Source: Actinomycetes bacterium (GTDB taxonomy: Bacteria > Actinomycetota > Acidimicrobiia > Acidimicrobiales > RAAP-2). Taken from it: 64,000 nucleotides of DNA. The position numbers were made by a program, and so were the translations under genes. Shown here in pieces: positions 56,494-64,000 of this stretch (position 1 is the first letter of the stretch; each line of letters starts with the position of its first letter). Location of the stretch: the NCBI GenBank assembly GCA_021782915.1, contig JAJXUK010000008.1:1-64000 (forward strand). The letters are read 5' to 3'. The notes under the pieces are model-generated. The model searched no databases and was not told the DNA's origin. It saw only the letters and a list, made by a program, of their open reading frames with translations.

Positions 56494-57669
56494 CTACGGC
56501 TGCACGAGCGCGGCGGGACTCAACTGGGCGACGTCGCTCAGGCCGGTGAGGCCCAGGGTGACGCGCAGTTCCTCGCGCATGACCGCCAGGGTGTGGCCCA
56601 CGGCCCGCTCGCCCCCAGCGGCCACGGCGTAGGCCCACGGGCGACCGATGAGACACGCCCTGGCGCCCAGGGCCAGGGCCTTGGCCACGTCCAGGCCGCT
56701 GCGCACTCCACCATCCATCAGAACCTGGGCGCGCCCCTGCACCGCCTCGACGACCCGGGGCAGGGCTCGGATACCCGAGAGCACGCCGTCGAGCTGGCGC
56801 CCGCCGTGATTGGACACGATGACGGCGTCGGCGCCCGCGTTCACCGCGGCTGACGCGTCCTCGTGGTCCAGGATCCCCTTGAGCGCGATGCGCCCGGGCC
56901 AGTGCGCGCGCACCCACTCCAGGTCGTCCCAGGTCACCGACGGGTCGAACTGGCCGGCAACCCAGTGCTGGAAGTCTGCGGGCACCGTGGCCTCGGGCAG
57001 GGCCGCCGTGAGGTTGCCGAAGCTCAGGGGCCGACCACCCAGGGCCACGTCGCGCACCCAGTGCGCGTGACGCGCCAGGTCCCAGCCGCGACGGGCGCGA
57101 CCCCAGAGGCCGATGGGCGCACCGATGCCGTTGCGCGCGTCCCGGTAGCGCTGGCCGACGACCGCCAGATCCACGGTCAGCACCAGCGTGCGAGAGCCCA
57201 GCGACCAGGCCCGAGCCATGAGGTCCTCGGCGTACGAGCGGTCCTTCATCACGTAGAGCTGGAACCACGGAGCTCGCGACACGGCCCCCGCGACCTCCTC
57301 GAGACTGCAGATGGACAGGGTCGACTCGACGAAGACCACGCCCGCCTCGGTGGCCGCGCGCGCCGCCTGGACTTCGGCTCGTCGAGCGAACATGCCGGCA
57401 AAGCCCACCGGCGCGAGGATGATCGGCATGGAGAGTTCCTCGTCCAGCACGGTGGTGCTGAGCGAGCGCACCGAGACGTCGCGCAGGACTCGTTGGCGAA
57501 AGGCCAGGGCCTCCAGGTCCGCGCGATTGGCCCGCAGCGTCACCTCATCGAAGGCGCCGCCATCGATGTAGTCGAAGAGCTGGCGCGGTAGGCGCCGTCG
57601 CGCCAGCTCACGGTAGTCGCCGACCGAAGCGGGGGCAAGACCGAGGCTGTCGTCGCGACGGGGTGTCAT
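56494..57669 (-). CDS. FMN-dependent alpha-hydroxy acid oxidase/dehydrogenase
   Basis: Start MTPRRDDSLGLAPASVGDYRELARRRLPRQLFDYIDGGAFDE; VIVSNHGGRQLDG, VLMDGGVRSGLDVAKALALGARACLIGRPW. Confidence 0.9.
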   Translation of the reverse strand: MTPRRDDSLGLAPASVGDYRELARRRLPRQLFDYIDGGAFDEVTLRANRADLEALAFRQRVLRDVSVRSLSTTVLDEELSMPIILAPVGFAGMFARRAEVQAARAATEAGVVFVESTLSICSLEEVAGAVSRAPWFQLYVMKDRSYAEDLMARAWSLGSRTLVLTVDLAVVGQRYRDARNGIGAPIGLWGRARRGWDLARHAHWVRDVALGGRPLSFGNLTAALPEATVPADFQHWVAGQFDPSVTWDDLEWVRAHWPGRIALKGILDHEDASAAVNAGADAVIVSNHGGRQLDGVLSGIRALPRVVEAVQGRAQVLMDGGVRSGLDVAKALALGARACLIGRPWAYAVAAGGERAVGHTLAVMREELRVTLGLTGLSDVAQLSPAALVQP

Positions 57670-57692
57670 GGGTCCAGTATGGTCCCGATGCC

Positions 57693-58340
57693 TCAGGTGA
57701 GCCGGAGCCGAGAGAGGACCTCCCCGGCGCTCTCGGCCAGGACGACGGCGCCCGCCGCGCTCAACTCCTCGCGTGAGCCGTAGCCCCACAGCGCGCCCAC
57801 GGAGAGCAGGCCAAGCTCACGCGCCGCCACGACGTCGTAACGCCGGTCACCCACCATCCAGACCTCCGGCGCCGGTGGGACCCCTACCTCGTCCAGGACC
57901 AGGCGGGCGATGTCGGCTTTATTTCGGCGCGACTCGCGCGTGTCGCCGCGCACCGAAGTGAAGTAGGGCGCCAGGCCGAGGCGTTCGAGTATCTGGCGCG
58001 CGTAGGGCTCGAACTTGGAGGTGGCCACGCCCAGGGCTAGGCCCCGCTGGCTCGCCTCGTCGAGCAGCTCCTGCACTCCCGGGTAGGTCGTGCACTCAGA
58101 CACGCCGAGGATCGCGTAGTGGCCTCGGTACGTGTCCACGACGGCCTCGAGTTCGTGCCCGGCGAAGCCCAGGCTCTCGAAGGTCTCGGCCAGCGGTGGG
58201 CCTATCAGATCATCCGGTAGCTCGCGCTCGGGATCTCGGCCCCACTCGATGAGCGTGGCGGCAAGGCAGTGACGGATGCCCGGGGCACTGTCGATCAGCG
58301 TGCCGTCGAGGTCGAAGACGATCGCGGGGGGCGTGCGCAC
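57693..58340 (-). CDS. HAD-family hydrolase, phosphoglycolate phosphatase-like
   Basis: 215 aa; IVFDLDGTLIDSAPGIRH, GVATSKFEPYARQIL, VWMVGDRRYDVVAARELG. Confidence 0.85.
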   Translation of the reverse strand: MRTPPAIVFDLDGTLIDSAPGIRHCLAATLIEWGRDPERELPDDLIGPPLAETFESLGFAGHELEAVVDTYRGHYAILGVSECTTYPGVQELLDEASQRGLALGVATSKFEPYARQILERLGLAPYFTSVRGDTRESRRNKADIARLVLDEVGVPPAPEVWMVGDRRYDVVAARELGLLSVGALWGYGSREELSAAGAVVLAESAGEVLSRLRLT

Positions 58341-58374
58341 CGCTCCACGCTAGGCCCGTGGCTAGCGTGAGCGC

Positions 58375-59649
58375 ATGGCCTACGTGGACGATGTGAGTCC
58401 CGCGCCGGTGCCGCCCGCAGACCTGCTGGGTCTGCTCGGCGTCTGGCGCGAGGGCCTGTCACTGTCGCGACGACTGGTGCAGCGCTGGCCCGAGGGGGCG
58501 CCGGCGGGCCCCTACGACGTCATCGCACTCGGCAAGGCGGCGCCGGCGATGGTCGAGGCACTGGGTGAGGTGGGCGTTGGCGTTCGTCGCCAGATCGTCA
58601 TCACGACGGCTGAGGCCCGTCGGGCCGACTCGCAGGACATCGTCGGCGACCACCCGGTGCCGGGCGCGGCGAGTGAGGCCGCGGCGCGCGCGCTCGACGA
58701 GTTCCTCCGCGAGGGTGAGGCGGCGGTGCCGACCCTGGTGCTCCTCTCGGGCGGTGCGTCCGCGCTCGTGGTCGATGTCGTGGACCCTGTCAGCCTGTCG
58801 GACCTGCACGAGCTCTGGGACGCGGCGCTGCGGACCGGAGTGGACATCACCACTCTCAACCGACTGCGCGCGAGTGCGTCGAATCTCGGGGGCGGGATGC
58901 TCGCGCGTCGGGTGCGATCAGCCGACAGCGTGGTGGCGGTGATGGTGGACAACCCGGTCTCCGGACCTCGTTGGGTGGCGTCTGGTCCCTTCACTGACTT
59001 CGCACCGAGTCGCGCCGAGTTGGATGGCCTTTTTGAGGCGGTCGCGCTGAGCCCGCGGGCGCGAGGAGTCTTCCGTCGCGCGGCGGCTCAGCGCGCGCAG
59101 CGTCTGCGATCTCAGGAGCCCACGCGTACCCGTCTGATCACGCTGGCCGAGCCGGCTGACGTGTTGCACTCGGTGCGTGACGAGGCGATCCGGCTCGGCT
59201 ACGCGGTCCACGACCTGGGTGCGGGGCTCGTGGAGAACGTCGAGGTGTTCGCGGGCCGAGTGGGGGCGCTGCTGGCCAGCGCCTCCGGGCCGACGGTGGT
59301 GCTGGGTGTGGGCGAGCTCGCCGTGCGCGTGAGCGGGCCCGGCCAGGGAGGTCGATGCCAGGAGTTCGCCCTGCGTTGTGCGGCCTGGCTGGACGAGGCG
59401 TCCTTGAGGAGCGCCGTCGTGGGAGCCGTGGCGACGGACGGGCGCGATCACGTCAGTGGCGTCGCCGGGGCCTGGGTCAGCGCCAGCATCGCGGGCGAGG
59501 CTCGTGAGGCGGGGCTCTCGTTGGTGGACTACCTCGCGCGCAGCGACAGCGGCACGCTGCTCGCGCGCCTGGGTCGGCACTTCGCCGGCTCGCTCACCGG
59601 GTGGAACCTGTGTGACCTCTACCTCGGCCTGGTGCACCCGCGCGACTGA
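58375..59649 (+). CDS. Glycerate 2-kinase family (DUF4147/MOFRL)
   Basis: 424 aa; VIALGKAAPAMVEAL, LLSGGASALVVDVVDPVSLSDL, GPGQGGRCQEFALRCA, ATDGRDHVSGVAGAWV. Confidence 0.85.
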   Translation: MAYVDDVSPAPVPPADLLGLLGVWREGLSLSRRLVQRWPEGAPAGPYDVIALGKAAPAMVEALGEVGVGVRRQIVITTAEARRADSQDIVGDHPVPGAASEAAARALDEFLREGEAAVPTLVLLSGGASALVVDVVDPVSLSDLHELWDAALRTGVDITTLNRLRASASNLGGGMLARRVRSADSVVAVMVDNPVSGPRWVASGPFTDFAPSRAELDGLFEAVALSPRARGVFRRAAAQRAQRLRSQEPTRTRLITLAEPADVLHSVRDEAIRLGYAVHDLGAGLVENVEVFAGRVGALLASASGPTVVLGVGELAVRVSGPGQGGRCQEFALRCAAWLDEASLRSAVVGAVATDGRDHVSGVAGAWVSASIAGEAREAGLSLVDYLARSDSGTLLARLGRHFAGSLTGWNLCDLYLGLVHPRD

Positions 59650-59690
59650 GACCGCCGATACGCTGCTCGCGTCGAGACGGAGGTGGCCAA

Positions 59691-60590
59691 GTGCCCGGGG
59701 AGTTGCCCAGCGAGCGAGGGAACGTCGGATTTATTGGTCTGGGAGCGATGGGCCGGCCCATGGCGGCCAACCTGGCGCGTGCGGGCTTTTCACTGTTCGT
59801 GTGGCGTCGACACCGGTCCGCGCAGCACGAGCTCGACGACCTGGGCGTCGTAGAGTCTGACTCTCTGAGCGCACTGGGCGCGTCGTGCTCCACGGTGGTG
59901 CTCTGTGTGACCGACGGGCCCGACGTTGAGCAGGTTCTCTTCGCCGACAACGGCCTCGCCGCGTCCCTGGGCGCAGGCTCCTTGGTGATCGACTGCTCGA
60001 CGATCAGCCCGCGTGTTGCCGAGTCCGTGGCGCAGCGCCTGTCCCAGCGTGGCGTGCGTTTCATCGACGCCCCGGTCACCGGCGGCACCGAGGGTGCCGC
60101 GCGCGCGACGCTCAGCATTCTCGTCGGGGGCGAGCCGGCCGCGGTCGCCGACGCGTGGGATGTGCTGAGTGCGATGGGCTCGATGATCACCCATCTCGGT
60201 CCCGTCGGCTCCGGTCAGCGGGCCAAGGCCGTGAATCAGGTCATTCTCGCGGGCACCTACCTCGCCGTGGCTGAGGGCGTGGTGCTGGCCTTGCGCGCGG
60301 GCCTGGATGCGCGTGCGGTCGTGGCCGCCCTCGGCTCCGGCGCGGCCGGCTCGTGGGTGCTGGCGAATCGGGCCGAGCGGATGATCGACGACCGCTACCC
60401 GCTGGGCTTCAAGCTCTCGCTGCATCGCAAGGACTTGGGCATCGCTCTGGAGATGGCCGGGGCCGCGGGAGCGTCGCTGCCGGTGGCCGCCATCGCGGCC
60501 GCGTTCGAGGACGGTCTGCTGGCCCAGGGCTTCGGCGATGACGACAACGCCGCTCTGGCGCGCGCGATCCGGCGTCTGTCCGGACTCTAG
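59691..60590 (+). CDS. Beta-hydroxyacid dehydrogenase (3-hydroxyisobutyrate/tartronate semialdehyde reductase type)
   Basis: 299 aa; VGFIGLGAMGRPMAANLARAG, FIDAPVTGGTEGAARATLSILVGG, GQRAKAVNQVILAGTYLAVAEGV. Confidence 0.9.
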   Translation: MPGELPSERGNVGFIGLGAMGRPMAANLARAGFSLFVWRRHRSAQHELDDLGVVESDSLSALGASCSTVVLCVTDGPDVEQVLFADNGLAASLGAGSLVIDCSTISPRVAESVAQRLSQRGVRFIDAPVTGGTEGAARATLSILVGGEPAAVADAWDVLSAMGSMITHLGPVGSGQRAKAVNQVILAGTYLAVAEGVVLALRAGLDARAVVAALGSGAAGSWVLANRAERMIDDRYPLGFKLSLHRKDLGIALEMAGAAGASLPVAAIAAAFEDGLLAQGFGDDDNAALARAIRRLSGL

Positions 60591-61945
60591 AGCGCCTTGG
60601 TGACGGGCGCCTTCGGGTGCTCACCGGTGCCGCGCTCCTTCCACACGTCGCGCCAGCGCACGCGCGTGCCCGTGCGAAGGATTGCACGTTCGTACACCTT
60701 GGCCGCTAGTCGTGCCAGGGCCACGGTGCTGGCGAGATCAACCACCACGCCCAGGAGGAACTCCCACCACGACACGGCGTGGCGGCCAACGAGGGCGGGC
60801 ATCAGGAACGGGGCGGTGGGCGGCAGGTAGGCGAGGACCTTGGTCAGCAGTGAGATACTCGTCGCGCTGGTCTGCACGAGGGCGTACACGTAGCCGAAGA
60901 TGATCGGAAGGCTCAGTGGAAAGGCGACCGCCTGGGCCTGATCCTGGCGTTCGACCATGGCCCCGGCGGCGGCGAATACCCAGGAGTAGAAGAAGTAGCC
61001 CAGCGCGAGCCAGAGCACCGAGGACGCCATGATCGCCGGCGAGGCGCCATGGAGGACAGATGAGCCCGTCAACTCTCCCACGAGGAGGGCCACCGCGATG
61101 ATGGCGCCGGCCTGGGCCAGCGTGACGGCTCCGATGCCGAGCACCTTGCCCGAGATCAGCTGCAGTGGTCGCACGCTGGACAGCAGAACCTCGATGACGC
61201 GACTCGTCTTCTCCTCCATGACGCCCATGAGTATCCAGCCCATGTACTGCTGGAGCATCACGAAGGTCACGATGATCCCGAGGATCGACGTCGCATTTCG
61301 CGGGGACGGGCTCGGCCCGTGTCCCGTCGACGCGATGGGCAGGGCACGATAGCCGTAGAGGGTCGAGATCTGCTGATTGTTGAGGCCGGCCTGGGCCATG
61401 GCGCGGGCGATGCCGAGCTGGGCGGCCAGGCTGCGCGCAAACTGGGCCAGGCTCGACGTGTCCGTCGGGCCCGGTGCAGCAAGCATCTCCAGGCGCTGGT
61501 CGTCGATGACTGCGAGGTCAAGGCTCTTGTGTTGCAGGGCCCGCTCGGCCGCGGCGAGGCTCGGCTCGCTGCTCACGTGCGCCGTGGTGCCGACACTCTG
61601 GGCCGCGCGCTGAACGGTGCCCGCCAAACTGGCCGGGGCGACGCCCACGACGCCCACCGTGATGCTGGTGGTGCGACCCCGGTTGTGGGCCGGGATGATG
61701 ATGGCCGCGGCGACGACGAGCAGGATGAGGGCGCTGGTGACCAGCAGGGCGCGGCTGCGCACGCGCTCGCGTATCTCACGCCGGGCGATCAGGCAAATCA
61801 CCGAGGTTCGGTCCGGCCGACGTCGGTCCCCGGGCTCGGCGCGGCGAGTCCGAGCCGAGCGCTGCGCACGAGCGCGTCGACTCAGGCGACGCACCACGCT
61901 CAGAAGCCCGGCGAGGAGCACGACGAGCAGCCAGCGCAGTTTCAT
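60587..61945 (-). CDS. ABC transporter permease, ABC-2/NatB-like
   Basis: Start MKLRWLLVVLLAGLL; MGVMEEKTSRVIEVLLSSVRPLQLISGKVLGIG. Confidence 0.85.
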   Translation of the reverse strand: MKLRWLLVVLLAGLLSVVRRLSRRARAQRSARTRRAEPGDRRRPDRTSVICLIARREIRERVRSRALLVTSALILLVVAAAIIIPAHNRGRTTSITVGVVGVAPASLAGTVQRAAQSVGTTAHVSSEPSLAAAERALQHKSLDLAVIDDQRLEMLAAPGPTDTSSLAQFARSLAAQLGIARAMAQAGLNNQQISTLYGYRALPIASTGHGPSPSPRNATSILGIIVTFVMLQQYMGWILMGVMEEKTSRVIEVLLSSVRPLQLISGKVLGIGAVTLAQAGAIIAVALLVGELTGSSVLHGASPAIMASSVLWLALGYFFYSWVFAAAGAMVERQDQAQAVAFPLSLPIIFGYVYALVQTSATSISLLTKVLAYLPPTAPFLMPALVGRHAVSWWEFLLGVVVDLASTVALARLAAKVYERAILRTGTRVRWRDVWKERGTGEHPKAPVTKAL

Positions 61946-62838
61946 CGCACGGCCTCGCGGAAGACCTCCGACAGGCGTCGTCGCTGGTAGCTGAACTCGG
62001 TGACTCGTCCCGCGCGGCGCGCGGCGTCGAGCACGACGTTGGTGTCCACATCGGGCTCCAGCACCAGGCGCACCTGGCCGGCGCCGACCTCGGAGATTCT
62101 GACGCCGGCCAGCTCGCGCGCCCATCGAGCGTCGCGATCGTCCTCCACGCGCACCACCAGGCGCCGGGGCCCGCTGGTGGCCAGGTCGTCGACGCGTCCG
62201 GTGACCACGAGGGCTCCGTGGTCGATGATGACGACCGACTCGCACAAGTCCTCAACCTGATCGAGCTGGTGGCTCGAGAGCAGGACGCCGCATCCCTCTC
62301 GCGCGCGCTCCACGAGGATCGCGCCGATCTCGTCGGTGGCGGTGGGATCCAGTCCGGCCAGTGGCTCGTCGAGGACGAGCATCTCGGGCTCGTGCACGAG
62401 CGCGCCCGCGAGCTGGACGCGCTGCTGGTTGCCGTGGGACAGGTCGGCCACTTTGGACTGCGCGCGCTCGGCGACACCGAGGCGCTCCAGCCAGCTCGCC
62501 GTGGCCGCTCGGGCGTCGCGCTCGCTGAGCCCGTGGAGGCGGCCGAGGTACTCAATCTGCTCTCCGACACGCATCGTGGGGTAGAGGCCCCTCTCTTCTG
62601 GCATGTAGCCGAACCGGCGCCGCACGCCTTCGTGCACTGGTTCGTCGTTCCACGTCACCGTTCCGGCATTGAGCTCGGTCAGCCCGAAGATCGCGCGCAT
62701 CGTCGTCGTCTTGCCGGCGCCGTTGGGTCCGAGGAATCCGGTCACGTGACCCGCCGGGACGTCAAAGGAGAGCTCCCGAAGCGCCTGCACGTCGCCGAAG
62801 CGACGACTCAGGCCCCGCATGGAGAGGACGCCGGGCAC
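61942..62838 (-). CDS. ABC transporter ATP-binding protein, NatA-like
   Basis: GFLGPNGAGKTTTMRAIFGL, LSHGNQQRVQLAGALVHEPEMLVLDEPLAGLDP. Start uncertain (GTG 62838 or ATG 62820). Confidence 0.85.
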   Translation of the reverse strand: MPGVLSMRGLSRRFGDVQALRELSFDVPAGHVTGFLGPNGAGKTTTMRAIFGLTELNAGTVTWNDEPVHEGVRRRFGYMPEERGLYPTMRVGEQIEYLGRLHGLSERDARAATASWLERLGVAERAQSKVADLSHGNQQRVQLAGALVHEPEMLVLDEPLAGLDPTATDEIGAILVERAREGCGVLLSSHQLDQVEDLCESVVIIDHGALVVTGRVDDLATSGPRRLVVRVEDDRDARWARELAGVRISEVGAGQVRLVLEPDVDTNVVLDAARRAGRVTEFSYQRRRLSEVFREAVR

Positions 62839-62882
62839 TTTCGTGACGCTAGTGCCTTCATCGACTCGCGGTGGGTGCGAAG

Positions 62883-63779
62883 TCAGGGCCCGCGTCGCGT
62901 GAGTCGGAGTCGACCCTGGGCAATCGCCGCCCCCAGGAGGACCACCGCGCCGCCGAGTGGCTGATTCCACAGAACCGCCTCGTGCAGGATGCTCACGCCC
63001 ACGATGACGGCCACGACCGGGGTCAGGTACGTGACCGTGCTGGCCACGGCCGCGCCGGCGCGTTCAATGACCCGATAGTTCCACAGAAACGCCAGGCCCG
63101 ATCCGAGGGCCCCGAGGGCCAGCATCGAGAGAATCTGGTTCGGCCGAGGAGCCGCGCTATGCCAACCGTGCACGATGAAGGCGGGCGCGAGGCACAGCGC
63201 CGCGAAGCTCAGCTGTACTGGCACGGCTCCGAGCGCGTCGAGCCCGCGCGGCGTGAGGTATCGGCGGGTGTAGGGGAAGCTGACTCCGTAGAGGGTGACA
63301 GCGAGCACGAGGCTGGCTACCGCCCACCACGGACTGCGACCAAAGCCCCTCCAGGCCCCCAGCACCAGCACGATGCCCACCAGACCCACGACGAGGCCCA
63401 TCACCTGGTGGCGGCGGATTGGCTCGTCGCGAAACACGACGGCGATGAAGAAGAGCGAGGTCAACGGCGTCATGCCGTTGATGATCCCGGCGAGAACGGT
63501 CGTCGCGTGGGTCTCGGCGAGAGCAAAGAGCACACTGGGCACCGAGTTGATGAGCAGGGAGACCACGGCCAGGTGGGCCAGCACGACGGGCTCGCGCGGC
63601 AGACGCTGACCACGGGCACGGGCCACGCCGAGCAGCGTGAGGGCCCCGAGAGCGTTGCGCACGAAGGCCACGCCCGTGGGCGTCAAGAAGCCCAGACCCT
63701 CCTTGATGAAGAGGAACGAGCAGCCCCACACGACGCCGATCCCGGCGTACATCCAGAGCCAGGAGCGTGGGCGTGGCAT
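62883..63779 (-). CDS. EamA/DMT-family transporter
   Basis: 298 aa; WGCSFLFIKEGLGFLTPTGVAFVRNALGA, AAVASTVTYLTPVVAVIVGVSILHE. Confidence 0.9.
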   Translation of the reverse strand: MPRPRSWLWMYAGIGVVWGCSFLFIKEGLGFLTPTGVAFVRNALGALTLLGVARARGQRLPREPVVLAHLAVVSLLINSVPSVLFALAETHATTVLAGIINGMTPLTSLFFIAVVFRDEPIRRHQVMGLVVGLVGIVLVLGAWRGFGRSPWWAVASLVLAVTLYGVSFPYTRRYLTPRGLDALGAVPVQLSFAALCLAPAFIVHGWHSAAPRPNQILSMLALGALGSGLAFLWNYRVIERAGAAVASTVTYLTPVVAVIVGVSILHEAVLWNQPLGGAVVLLGAAIAQGRLRLTRRGP

Positions 63780-63828
63780 CGACCGAGTCTAGGGAGCGAA
63801 CTCGAGTCTCATCTGCGAAGATGGTCAC

Positions 63829-64000
63829 GTGAGCGTGCCTAGCTACTCGCCCGAGGTGGCCCTCGAGCACTTGCGAGCCACCCCGCGGCGCCTCAGCGAG
63901 ATGTCGCGGGGCTGGTCCGACCATCGCCTGGCCCAGCGACCCGGTAGGGACGAGTGGTCCGCCGTGGAGGTCTTGGCTCACCTGCGAGCGTGCGTCGAGA
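63829..64000 (+). CDS. DinB-like protein, N-terminal fragment truncated by the window end
   Basis: GTG start; reading frame open to window end: VSVPSYSPEVALEHLRATPRRLSEMSRGWSDHRLAQRPGRDEWSAVEVLAHLRACVE. Confidence 0.55.
   Translation, partial: MSVPSYSPEVALEHLRATPRRLSEMSRGWSDHRLAQRPGRDEWSAVEVLAHLRACVE

Overview
This is a high-GC, very compact chromosomal window, most likely from an actinobacterium (lineage inferred from GC content and gene families, not tested). It holds about 60 CDS, one tRNA-Val(TAC), one RNase P RNA (rnpB, minus strand) and no CRISPR array. Most of it looks like ordinary core metabolism: a TPP enzyme with a GlcD-like oxidase, a UvrD helicase, Mur ligase/Ddl, a GH3 glycosidase, a carboxyltransferase, a radical SAM/SPASM protein, three ABC transporter pairs, XseAB, a GlpD/AGPS-like/FGGY kinase cluster, acyl-CoA and CoA-transferase genes, and glycerate kinase with a beta-hydroxyacid dehydrogenase. 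The clearest accessory segment is about 16.93-19.26 kb. There the tRNA-Val 3' end is duplicated (16-bp direct repeat) around two tandem 24-nt near-palindromes. A Phd/PIN toxin-antitoxin pair follows, then about 0.7 kb without a recognisable gene, then an XRE-type HTH protein ending in a repetitive, histone-like lysine-rich tail. Other points worth checking are a heterodimeric ABC exporter with complementary degeneration of one ATP site, a CydDC-like pair with a degenerate NBD, near-universal overlap of convergent genes (often sharing one CTAG as both stop codons), a long extended P1 helix in rnpB, a multi-TM Mur ligase and a membrane BTAD-domain operon. All family calls come from reading the translations; no database searches were run.
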